DNA of 64,000 bases from Gigaspora rosea. Its lineage: Eukaryota; Glomeromycota; Glomeromycetes; Diversisporales; Gigasporaceae. The stretch is taken from positions 16,136 through 80,135 of the forward strand of contig QKWP01000640.1 of the NCBI GenBank assembly GCA_003550325.1, given 5' to 3'. Positions 10,095-20,711 of the stretch are shown one piece after another (within the stretch, counting starts at the first letter, position 1; each line of letters begins with the position of its first letter). The notes beneath the pieces were generated by a model that had not been told where the DNA came from, ran no database searches, and worked only from the letters and a program-made list of their open reading frames with translations. The position numbers were made by a program, and so were the translations under genes.

Positions 10095-12898
10095 AGCAAA
10101 TGATTTTTTAGTTAGATCTTATTTTTTAGTTTTTTTGCATCGTCCAGGGTGGTTTTTGATTATTTCTGTCCAGTTAATTTTCATTTTTATAGTAAATTGG
10201 GTTTCGTGTTCTCTGGCAAAGTACCACAATAGTGGTTTTATTATGCTGGTACTAGGTTTAAACCTGAATTTCAAAGCCAATTTGAATGAAGTTTACATAA
10301 ACACATGAACGAGCATTTTTTTGTTTCACTAAAAATACGTGGTTTGGAAATTTGTTGTCCGTGCATGTAGCCTAGAACCAACATCCTAGAACCAACATCA
10401 CGTGACCTCTAATAACTATGTAAAACAAAAATGATTATAATTAAAAATAATTAAAAAAAAATAATTCTGTAAATTAATTAATTAAGCTTTATATAATATT
10501 ATTACAGAAACAAAATTTTTATTAGTTTACTCAAAGTTATTAGCCAAGGCCCAATTCAGTAAATCCGCAAATCTGCAAATCCGCTAATATGCATAAATTT
10601 TGACATATTAAAATACTACGTATAAATTGTATAAATTATGATTCGACATTCTTGGCCACTAATATAAATTTTTTATTATAATAAAATTTGATTGGATAAT
10701 TTTTATGTAACAAACAATTTTATAATAAAATTTTCCACTAGGCTACTTATGATCTTCATTAGTGATTTTGACGGACCGAGTTCGGATCAAGAACCGATAC
10801 GGTTTCGGACCCACATGAAGGTCCGCCTGGGTAATACCCGACCCGACCGATCCATTAGAATACCCGTACGCTGATTGGTTGTTTTTTTTTTTTTAACCTT
10901 TATTGAGCTAGAACGACCAGAACGAACAAAGGATGCCATTTTGCATTTTGGTCTAAAAGACCTTCTATAACGATAAATGCCATTCAACAATAACGAATCA
11001 AAAAAAGCTAGAAGCCTGCACTTAAACTTGTATTTTAGAACTTGCGACTTTTTTTTTTTAGAAAGGCATGAGAAAAAGCTAAGAAAAAGCTTGTGAAAGC
11101 CCGCATGAAAAAAAAGAACTCTTATTACGTTTTTTTTTTCAAGAAAAAAGTCTGCATTTTAGAACTTGCGACTTTTTTTTTTTTTTAGAAAGGCATGAGA
11201 AAAATATGCAAATAATATTCTTATAGAAGTTATGTTACAAAATAATGAATCTACTACTTCTACAGCATTTCTACAAAAATGTTCAGTCAGATATATTACA
11301 AAATGATGAATATGCAATTTAAAAGTTTCAAAAAATGTTAAAAAAATCGGAAACCAGAATCAGAAATCATCGATTTCTTTTCTTTTTTTTTTTTTTGACC
11401 AGCAAATTTTGCAAACCGCAATAAAGAGGAGTGACAAGCAATCTGGTGCGAATATTTCCAACGTGGGTGAAATTAGTAAAATCTAACTGACGGAGCATAT
11501 TTTCGAACTCCGTCGAAGTTAAAATTTGCAGAATTTTAATATAGGTATATTCGTACACATATTAAACTAACTGGAAGTGGTTTGTCAGCTTGGCCAAAGA
11601 ACGCCTCGCGGCTCTACTCCCTTATAGTAAGTCGTGGCCGAGCCAGGGCCAGTTGTTTGTACCATTAATTCCAACAAATCATTTTATGGGCAGTTAATTT
11701 TACCAATAATTCATTTCATTGACAAAGTATCATTGCCATTAGGACTAGGATCAGAAAACTTGTATATAAAATGAGTTGGTAAAATAGATTGCCTATTAAA
11801 TAAATAAATTTTTAGTGAAGTAAATTTCTATGAAATAAACTTCTCTGCAAACTGATTGTCTGTAAAATCAACTTGTTAGTGAACTAATCGTCTGTGAAAT
11901 AAGGCCCCTACGAAATAATCGTCGATGAAATGATATTAAACTATGTAAGAATAATTAACGACGATGTTGATATGAATGAACAATATAATACGGAATGCAT
12001 CGTAGGAGAGTGTTTAATTAGAATAACCAAAAAAGGTAAAAGGTAGCCTATTAATGGTGATAAAAAGAGCGAAATAATAAAATTTTATACCTGGAGTTTA
12101 TAAGAATCTTTTCCAGAAATGCATTGCAGTAAATTTATGAAATACCCGAAAATTTGACTATTAATATGTAAATATTGACTTTTTTGCTGAGATAATCAAG
12201 TATAAATAATTTTATTTCCATTTTGTATAAATCATTAAATGTTAGTAAAAATCCGATATGGAAACTTAACATCAGGAAGTTGTTTTTGCATAAATCTATG
12301 TAGAAATTTTATATAAATTATATTTAAAAATTATACATAGATCTATAAACCCAATGTAGACTTATATAATATACTTTATGCATAAATATAATTATAATAA
12401 TATTTGTTTAATAGTTACGTAATGAAACTTTAAAATATAAATGTGATAAGTAGCCAAATAAGTAAAATGTTAGAATGAAAGTAAAAGTTATAATTAAAGT
12501 TAGGGTTAGAATTAGAATTGGGGTTAGTGTAAAATTACAAGAGGTGCATTTTTAATTAAAAATACAACAGGGTTTACCCTAGAAATTTTGAGATATTACA
12601 TTTCTTTTAGGCTTGAATAACTTGGCTTGGCTCATGAATTTATGGCTGGTGTTTAAGTCATAATTTTAATAGCCTTGACCTAAGTTGTGGCTATTGTCAT
12701 GGCTTAAATTGTAATCAAGCTGCGGCTTGTGCCATAACTTGAGCTGCAGCCTCTTGAACTATAGCTTAAGCTAGCATAATCTAAAATTTGATTGTAGCTA
12801 TATTGAATATTATTACCGCAAATACTGTAATTCGTTATAGTTCCTATAGTTACATCTAATTTTCCCGATACAACAGTTATAACAATATTCTTATTTCT
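10095..12898. other. 2.8 kb without a gene: degraded repeat sequence
   Basis: GC-rich patches at 10770-10870 and 11580-11660 stand out from AT-rich surroundings and look like transposon remnants. A direct repeat of about 45 bp (ACTTGCGAC, a T-tract, AGAAAGGCATGAGAAAAA) lies at 11038 and 11162. Diffuse repeats with GTGAAATAA-like words occur at 11810-11940 and GGCTTGA/TTGAGCTG words at 12600-12780. No intact frame is supported. Confidence 0.5.
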
Positions 12899-12902
12899 TT
12901 AC

Positions 12903-12988
12903 TTTTTAAGAAGGGTCTCGTCATCAACAACGCAAATATCCAATAAAGGGTTACCCATACAAGGAAGGATAGGTTTCTGTTCAGTCAT
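12903..12988 (-). pseudogene. Orphan first exon of an adenosine kinase gene
   Basis: The minus strand reads MTEQKPILPCMGNPLLDI followed by CVVDDETLLKK, the signature N-terminus of PfkB-family adenosine kinase (the GNPLLD motif near residue 12). The frame breaks at a plausible GTAAAG splice donor (12902), immediately followed by stops if not spliced. No second exon with the expected continuation is visible in the next kilobases on that strand. It is either a captured or duplicated first exon, or the 5' end of a gene cut off by transposon insertion. It is clearly not a complete kinase. Confidence 0.6.
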
Positions 12989-13297
12989 TTTGATGTCTTT
13001 CAGAGTGACTCGTTTTCGAGAAGTACTTTATTTATCGTCACGGGTATTAAATTAATCTCCAATTCGAAGATTAATAAATGAATGATCGGCTAGTGCATTT
13101 ACAAAATCATCTTATTGCAGCACTTTGACTGTAATATGACCAACAGGAATTACACAATATTGCAATCCCATAATTTTTTTCAAAATGAAAATTTCTCATA
13201 TATAAACTTAAAAATGGATGTATACTGTATATGTCGGTCAATTTGGCAGTTGACTGTAACTCTGCGTCTGGAGGACAGGGTGATGGAATAACCCTCA

Positions 13298-13325
13298 TAC
13301 ACACACACACACATACACACACACG
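13298..13325. repeat. CA microsatellite
   Basis: A run of CA dinucleotides interrupted by one T. Confidence 0.9.
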
Positions 13326-13452
13326 AGGTGGTTGGACTATCATCCGGATTTTTTTTTGTTTATCTACACTCTCGTCATTGTGGTTCTCATTTTAAAGGCA
13401 ATGAAAACCAACTAAAATCTGACAAAGTTAGACTCAAAAGAAAGTTTATATA

Positions 13453-14022
13453 AGGTAAAGCGGGGTACTTTGACGAAGGGGGGTATTGTGACGAATTGGG
13501 TTATCTCTAAGAATAATGATCAGAATTGAGTGAATTTTTATATCAATCGATTCATCTCAATGAGACGAACCGATTGGTGGTTAAATCATTTAATTCTGAT
13601 CACTAGGTCACAAGATATAACCAACTATGTCTTTTGTTGAGATTTTTTTAAACTTTTTCGTACAGCATATATTTGGTCATATCTTGTGATCTAGTGGTCG
13701 GAATTAGGTGATCTTACTGCCATTCGATTCGTCTCATTGAGACGAATCGAATGGTATAAAAATCGTTCGATTCTGACTACTGTGTCACAAGATATCTTCA
13801 ATTCGTCACGATACCCCGCCCCCCTTAAATTTTGACTTTATGATACGATGTATAAAGTCAGTTATTACTGTCCAAAGCAGTATTCAACGTTACTATTTTT
13901 ATATAAAATTTACTTAATATTATGTACTGATATTAAACAAACAAATAGAATTTTTTTTATAATAAAATAAAAAAGTTTTCATTTTAACAACTTTAACTTT
14001 GTCAAAATACCCCACTTTACCT
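13453..14022. mobile_element. Tc1/mariner-type foldback element, 570 bp, TA target site
   Basis: Ends AGGTAAAGCGGGGTACTTTG and the inverse of CAAAATACCCCACTTTACCT face each other and are flanked by TA on both sides (13451-13452, 14023-14024). Inside are a second inverted pair with GACGAATTG (about 13481 and 13799) and two short hairpins built on GACGAAtcg/CGTCTCATTGAGACG (about 13550-13575 and 13728-13752). There is no transposase. TA target and terminal sequence fit a non-autonomous Tc1/mariner element. Confidence 0.8.
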
Positions 14023-14810
14023 TAGAATGCTCTATATATAAATGAAAGTTATTAATAAGCCGATTGCTTCGCTATAATGATGACTTGTATTTCTGTTATT
14101 ATTATACGTATATAAAAATCTCTTTACAGCTTCAATATTTCGAATTTAAAGAATCATTTACTACATCAGCGAATTATATATACGTAATCTTACTTAAGAT
14201 ATTACGGCCCATAATATTACAAAAATCTTACAATCGACGCGGTAGATTACACAATATATTATGCTATATTACGGTAATATTACGGTTATTATTTCGAAAT
14301 ATTTCGAAATATATTGCAAATAAAAAAATGCAAAATTACCCCCCTACAGGGATCGCGTACTTATGCAGATCAATAAACTAATGCGCGCAGGAGGTAATAT
14401 TTTGATATTTTCGCATTGTTTCGCAATATTTTGCAAATTTTTGCAAACTTTCAAAATTTTTTAAACGATATACATATTCACATAATCATGCTTTTTTACA
14501 GGTTTTCACATATTTCGCATGGTTTTACAATTTAATATAAAATTTTATATTTTTTATTTATTATTAAATTTTAATTATATTTAAAAATTTTTAAACAATA
14601 TTACATATTTTATTATATATTATATTTTAATTATTAACATTATTACATATTATTTTAAATACTTTCGCACTTCATCGTATCTAATTCTATTACTATATAC
14701 AAAAAACTAGCCCTATATACTTATTTTCGCTCACCCTATAGTTAGCTATTATCTTCGCTTCTTTGTTTTCTATCGTCTTTGCTTTGACTAATATTTTTTT
14801 TCATAATATA

Positions 14811-14990
14811 TATCCCACTTCCTTTTTGAAAACTTCAAAAAATTCATTATTATTTGCACGCAGATAGTCTTCAACCGCCTCTTTAAGCTCTTTTTGATCC
14901 GGATATATACTATATTCTAACAAAGCTTTGGAGGCACCCTTTACTTTTGGCTATAATGACGGTTTGCTCTCTTTTTAAATATTCTTGCAA
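14811..14990 (-). pseudogene. Broken C-terminal coding relic inside the TIR element
   Basis: The minus strand carries an open stretch reading KGASKALLEYSIYPDQKELK then EAVEDYLRANNNEFFEVF and ending KKEVGYIL-stop. Just upstream, one frame over, is EYLKREQTVIIAK, so at least one frameshift separates them. Charge pattern and codon use look like real protein, unlike the Phe/Ile-rich frames elsewhere in the element. I cannot name the family. Its place inside the TIRs suggests an element-encoded or captured gene. Confidence 0.5.
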
Positions 14991-15442
14991 AGGCCAGAGA
15001 AAGTGCTAGGAATGTCGCAAAGTGTCGAAGAAGTCAGGAATAAATAAAATAAAATAAAAATTAAAAAAATAATTAAAAAAAAATGAAAAACAAAAAGTCT
15101 AATAAAAGAAAATAAACGAAGTCCCAAATCTTCGTAAGAGTTCGCGTTTTTACAAATTCTGAAATTTCAAAAAAGTCGCGAAGTGCTGAAAAAGTCCAAG
15201 TTGGTTTTCTTGCAAAGTGCCAGGAAGTAAGGGTTCTGTTCTCGCAAAGTGCCGAAATGAAATAAATTAATAAAAAAAATTTTAAAAATAAACCAAAAAA
15301 AACAAAAACAAAAAAATAAATGAAGCGAAGCCTTGCAAGAACTTGTAAAAACTTGTAAAGACTTGCGAAAACTTGCGAAAACTTGTGACTATTTCTCCAA
15401 AAAAGTGTTCTTGAATTTAGGAATTGCTGTAGGGGTGTGTTT

Positions 15443-16387
15443 TTGAATGTGTCAGAAGTCGTAGTTGGCATGCGCAAGGTTTCAAAAAGTGTTTGTTTTT
15501 CTTGTAAAGTGCCGAAATAAAAATAAAATAAAAAAATTAAAAAATAAATAAAAAAAATGAAAAAAAAACAAACGAAAACAAAACATGAAACGAAAAGGAA
15601 CGAAAATAAAAAAGTGAAAAAAACAAAATAAAAGATTTAATATAAACGAAAGATTTAATCTGATCTTGTAGTACAGAATTTGAACATCATCAAACCATTT
15701 CGAACTATTTCAAAAAATCAGTCTAATGTGCAATCCAGGTTATAGATCTACTGATCCAGCTTGGTTTCCTAGTCCTAAAATATTTTAAAAGGGTTCGAAA
15801 TATTTCGTAATATATTTTGAAATATTTCGAAATTACTTTCGTAATATTTCGAAATATTGATATTTCGAAATATTTCAAAATATATTACGTAATATTTTGC
15901 TTATATTACGGTTCNTTGAATGTGTCAGAAGTCGTAGTTGGCATGCGCAAGGTTTCAAAAAGTGTTTGTTTTTCTTGTAAAGTGCCGAAATAAAAATAAA
16001 ATAAAAAAATTAAAAAATAAATAAAAAAAATGAAAAAAAAACAAACGAAAACAAAACATGAAACGAAAAGGAACGAAAATAAAAAAGTGAAAAAAACAAA
16101 ATAAAAGATTTAATATAAACGAAAGATTTAATCTGATCTTGTAGTACAGAATTTGAACATCATCAAACCATTTCGAACTATTTCAAAAAATCAGTCTAAT
16201 GTGCAATCCAGGTTATAGATCTACTGATCCAGCTTGGTTTCCTAGTCCTAAAATATTTTAAAAGGGTTCGAAATATTTCGTAATATATTTTGAAATATTT
16301 CGAAATTACTTTCGTAATATTTCGAAATATTGATATTTCGAAATATTTCAAAATATATTACGTAATATTTTGCTTATATTACGGTTC
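15443..16387. repeat. Exact 472-bp direct duplication split by a single N (likely assembly artefact)
   Basis: 15443-15914 and 15916-16387 appear identical along their whole length, with one N at 15915 between them. An exact duplicate abutting an N inside an otherwise decayed element is what an unmerged contig overlap looks like. Confidence 0.85.
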
Positions 16388-16432
16388 GTAAGATCTTACA
16401 TAAGATTACGCTATTATAAATTTGCTGATGTA

Positions 16433-17537
16433 TTTCTTTACCTAAAGCAAAAACATTTCCATTCTAATATCATATAAGCATGTTTTATTTAGCCTTTTTT
16501 TACAGGTATAATACAAATTTACAAATAATTCATAAAATTTAATTCTCCAAATCAAATGTTTGATATAATTAAAAATTGAATCTCTAACCCTTTTTCCCAT
16601 ATACAATTGTTTTTCAAAAAAAATACTGCCATGTATTGACATCACGCAAGGTGAAAATTTACTAAAATAGATAATAAAAATGCTAATATTAGCCCTATAA
16701 TACCAGGTAATTGGCCTGTCAGAAAATGACATTAAGAAAATGAACAACAATGCTTCCTTATCATATAATAGATTTTTCCATAATTATACAATGCTATTAT
16801 GTAATGTCTTGGAATTCTGAAGTATTTTTGGTACTTTTTAGTACATACGTACTTACGTAATAGTATTATATTAATTATAGATTTATATTCATCTAACTGT
16901 ACTGAACGGCCTTTTTAACTAACCTTGTATTCATAATTATAGAAAATTATGGTGCTTATATATTTAATTATAAGCCAAATATATATTAAAAAAAATCAGT
17001 TTTTTAAAATTTTGTTTCTGAGTTTATCCTTGAAATTGCCACCCTATCATAATACATCGTCACTTTTTTAAAATACCCAAGTATTTCAACAAACAGTAAA
17101 GGTACTTTTTTTTATATCTTACATAGCTCTTTTATTGAATTTTATTAGTTTTTTAACTTGTCTAGACATCAAAAAAGCTCTTTTGTTAGTTGTAAAAAGT
17201 GCTTTATTTATTAGTTTTAAATATCACTTAGAAGCAAATTTTTATATAATAGTTTATCAAAAAAAGGCTCGAAAAATCAAATCAGCTGATATAATATGAC
17301 CTATTTTAATTCAAATTAAACTAATAATATATAAATTTCGCCTATTGATTGTCTACATAGTTCAATAATTATCTATCTGTTTAGTTATATGCTAAAAACG
17401 TAATTTCCAATTGGTCAATTGTTATATAAAAAAGTCTATGCTTTTCCAAAAAATGTAAAAGTTCTCTATGCTTAAAAAACTATAAATAAAAAAAATAAAA
17501 ATAAAAATAAAAAAATAAATATAAAAAAATAAAAAAG
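16433..17537. other. AT-rich intergenic, no supported gene
   Basis: A 102-codon minus frame at 16442-16750 is present but has random-like Phe/Ile/Tyr-rich composition. The rest is AT-rich with a TACGTACTTACGTAA patch near 16844. Confidence 0.4.
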
Positions 17538-17894
17538 GGTTAATATATATGTACCCAAAGGTACATATACCTGCATCATGTGACCTATAGATCACTATTA
17601 AAATTTAAGATCAGGTGTAACATTACATGATCAGAAAAATTCAAAACAAACGTTCATTTTCACTTATTTTGCAAAAAATTGCATACTAAACCACCTTCTG
17701 TGCATTAACAAAAAGATTTTCTTGAGCGATTTTACTATAAAATAGCCCAAACCCAAACTCTAACATAATTCTCACCCTAACTCTAACCTAATAATAAACA
17801 ATATCGGCATTACTATTTTTGTATGTAATACTGTATGATCAAAATAATGGGTACAAAAAATTTAATGTACCCTACAGGTATATTTATATTAATT
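17538..17894. mobile_element. MITE with GGTTAATATATATGTACC-type ends
   Basis: Imperfect TIRs (GGTTAATATATATGTACC at the left, inverse of GGTATATTTATATTAATT at the right) in A-rich flanks. Inside are CCCTAACTCTAACCTAA-like words. Its ends resemble those of the element at 29362-29656. Confidence 0.6.
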
Positions 17895-18269
17895 CAATAA
17901 AAAAAAATAAAAATAAAAAATAAAATAAAAAAAATAAAAATAAAAAGAGAATTGCTAATCTTAACTGGAGGGAATTTTCCTATTACACAAGCCCAAATCG
18001 ACCAATATTTATTATTATTCATATTTAAATATCAATATATTTATTTTATATTTATTTACATAATGTGCAAAGCTGCTTCTAATATATTAATCTATTCTTT
18101 TATCTAATCTTGCACTACTCTTACTCTAACTCTAACCCTCAATCCCATACTAATCCCATGCTATCCTGACCCAAATTTGTACTACTACCTTACCCTAACT
18201 TCTCTACTAACTCATGCAACATCACAAAATTTTTTAACCTGATAATTATTAATATATAACAAAAAAACG

Positions 18270-18536
18270 ATATATGGGGGTGAGTCAGTAGAAAAGAAAC
18301 AAATTATTTTTAGTAAAATTTTTTAATTTTTAAACTAAAATATCTTGACAAATATTTAATCATATTTGCTAAAAATTTTTTTATTTTAATCTTGAATTAT
18401 ATAGAATTAAAATAAAAAATAATTTATTAAATTTATTAAGATAATTGTTAAGATATTTAAGCTTAAAGTTAAGAAAACTTTTACTTAGAAAAAATTTGTC
18501 CCTTTTTTACTGCTCACCCCATATATCAATTAAAAT
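18270..18536. mobile_element. MITE with ATATATGGGG...CCCCATATAT ends, 267 bp
   Basis: The left end ATATATGGGGGTGAGTCAGT faces ACTGCTCACCCCATATAT at the right. Beyond them the arms carry matching AAATT-rich blocks. It is non-coding. A TA-type target is possible because the ends are TA-rich. Confidence 0.75.
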
Positions 18537-18715
18537 ATAATAATAAAAATTGATAGTGCAGTTGTAAAATAATGGATATCAATAATCAATAACTACTAGG
18601 TTATCAGGAGCTGATAGATGTCCGAAGCAATAATATATATACTGTACCCCAGTGCCCAATCAGAATTGGGCTGCCCCAGATATGAATTTTGTAGCAGAAT
18701 TAGGACTTTAGATGA

Positions 18716-18765
18716 CTTTAGGGTTAGGGTTAGGGCTAGTGTTAGAGGTAGGATTAGGCCAGATT
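18716..18765 (+). repeat. Interstitial telomere-like TTAGGG units
   Basis: Three near-perfect TTAGGG units (TTTAGGGTTAGGGTTAGGGC) then degraded GTTAGAGGTAGGATTAGG. TTAGGG is the usual fungal telomere repeat, but this copy is short, degenerate and internal. Confidence 0.7.
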
Positions 18766-19308
18766 CCAAATTGGAACAAATTCCAAATTTAGGTACAATA
18801 TATATACTGTAAACAATATGTATGAACCCAATCTTGGTTCAAAACCCCGATTTTGGTTCAATTAACCCAACTTGATTAGGTTACCAAAATAAGACTTATA
18901 TAATATTACACAACATTAGTGGCATGTAACCAAAATTATTTTTGTGAAAACAATGCAATAGGTCTTTGTATAATATAAGTGCATATGTTGTATAACCAGT
19001 ATATATACTGTGATTGGATGTTGCTAACAGCATAGTAGAAGTAGAGTGTCTGCAATCAATTATTATCGAATTGATTCAAGTTGATATATAACAATTAATG
19101 GTTACCAATCATTTAAAATTTGAACTTAGCAAATTTTTGGATTTACATTTTTTATTGTTAAGACTTATGATCTATATTGTTTCTAATAAAAAATCAAAAC
19201 TTAACATCTTATCAATTATCTTTTTTTTTCTATATTATTTTTTTCACTTTTATTGTTTTAGTTAACTAACTTTTTTCTTTCTAGTTACAGGATTTACTGT
19301 AGGTTTCT

Positions 19309-19598
19309 GAAAATAAGCTACCTCCAAAAGAAGCTATCCTCTGGATTTTCCTAAAAATTTTTAAAAAAATCGTTAACAGTTGCTATATATAAAAGTTTAA
19401 ATTTTACTAAGTAAATCTCAAAAGTTTGATTAAGTAAAGTTGTTTAGCACAACGAAATACAACTACAGTAAAAATTTCATAACATTTGGACAACTTTTTA
19501 TTAGTACATTTTTCAATTTTTCGAAAAATTTAACAATCTAAAAATAAGCTACCTATTTTTTTGTATAATTTTTTGGCCAAAAAGGGTAGCTTATTTTC
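19309..19598. mobile_element. 290-bp MITE with GAAAATAAGCTACC ends
   Basis: GAAAATAAGCTACC (19309-19322) and its exact inverse GGTAGCTTATTTTC (19585-19598). The same end motif recurs near 19861, 19910, 19943, 20408 and 55887, so this is a family. The interior shares diverged blocks with the unit found at 20067 and 55914. Confidence 0.7.
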
Positions 19599-19619
19599 AA
19601 ACAAATGCAGTAGTCAATA

Positions 19620-20703
19620 AGGACCCCGAAGAATATATGTAATACTGAGATCTGGCTTTGTATAGACTTATATATAATTTTTCCATATGTCATATGTTTA
19701 AATTTGTATAACCAACTGGTAATTTTTTGAAAAGTTAGATGTTTATTTGTATAACAAAGATGATCTTTATAACAAGTACGATCTTTTTTTGTATAACGAT
19801 ACTATATATACATCGGGAAAATTTTTAAGTAGATATAAATCGATATATACCGTATGTTGCAGCTACCTTTTTTTGCCGATTTTTAACAAAAAAAAACCGT
19901 GGGTAGCTTATTTACTATTCTAAGTAATTTAAAGCGCAATAAAGAGGTAGCTTATTTTTGAATACAAAACTTTAATAAGTAAAATAAATAAATAAATAAT
20001 AAATAAATATGCAGAAAAAAATCGGGAGTAACTTATAAAGCGATTTTTGGTCAATCAATTATAGTCGCTACATAGTAAAGTCTAAATTTTACTAAGCAAA
20101 TCGATTAAAGTTGCATAAGTAACATTGTTCAGCAGATCAAAATACGCGTACCCTGAAAATTTCATACAAATCGGAGAACTTTCTATTATTTGACTTTTAA
20201 TTTTTACGTTCAACGGATTTTTTTTTATAAAAAAAAAACCGTTGAACGTAAAAATTAAAAGTCAAATAATAAGAAGTTCTCCAATTTGTATGAAATTTTC
20301 AGGGTACGCGTATTTTGATCTGCTGAACAATGTTACTTATGCGACTTTAATCGATTTGCTTAGTAAAATTTAGACTTTACTATGTAGCAACGTTCATAGA
20401 TCGTATGGGTAGCTTATTTTCGGAACTAAAAATTTTGTTTAATTTGAACACGGTTAACTACCGCCCTTCTTTTTCTAGATAGGTTTCTGATTTTCTCTTT
20501 GTCACTTTTTTTTGTGTAATTATGTTTTTGGCTTTGGTGGTTAACATGATCATACTGGTACTCAGATTTGAAATTGTATAATTTATAGTAAATTTGAACT
20601 TATATGATAATTTTGTATAAAGCTTTTAATAAAATTAAATGTATAAAGTTATATTAAAATTTTGAGTCTGGATCTGAGTTATATATGTATTCTTCGGGGT
20701 CCT
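19620..20703. mobile_element. 1084-bp TIR element with perfect 8-bp target duplication AGTCAATA
   Basis: The left end AGGACCCCGAAGAATA and the right end TATTCTTCGGGGTCCT are exact inverses. AGTCAATA flanks both sides (19612-19619 and 20704-20711). An 8-bp duplication fits hAT, P or some MULE families. There is no transposase, and a 322-bp palindrome lies inside. Confidence 0.9.
20067..20388. repeat. 322-bp near-perfect palindrome
   Basis: Arms 20067-20216 and 20239-20388 are inverse copies differing at a few positions, with a 22-bp A/T loop. The arm sequence (GCTACATAGTAAAGTCTAAA, then GTTCAGCAGATCAAAATACG) is the same unit that stands as three direct tandem copies at 55914-56510. Confidence 0.9.
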
Positions 20704-20711
20704 AGTCAATA

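Larger units (their letters stand above)
14162..16432. mobile_element. TIR element of 2.27 kb (about 1.8 kb if the internal duplication is artefact)
   Basis: The left end TACATCAGCGAATTATATA, then CGTAATCTTACTTAAGAT, is matched in inverse at the right end (GCTGATGTA at 16424-16432, preceded by ATCTTACATAAGATTACG). The TIRs extend with decay for over 100 bp and contain repeated ATTTCGAAATATTTCG. A second, partial copy lies at 28063-28700 (left end only). Between the TIRs are a broken protein frame (14811-14990) and one unit of the ~245-bp satellite that is tandem at 28.7-30.4 kb. Class is uncertain; flanking TTTAC may be part of a target duplication. Confidence 0.7.

Noticed and set aside
13107-13343. 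78-codon minus frame
   Set aside because: Starts in the CA microsatellite and has no recognisable domain.
16442-16750. 102-codon minus frame
   Set aside because: Random-like AT-rich composition, no homologous copy or motif. Kept only as intergenic.
18716-18765. Chromosome end or telomere
   Set aside because: Only about three clean TTAGGG units, degenerate and internal.
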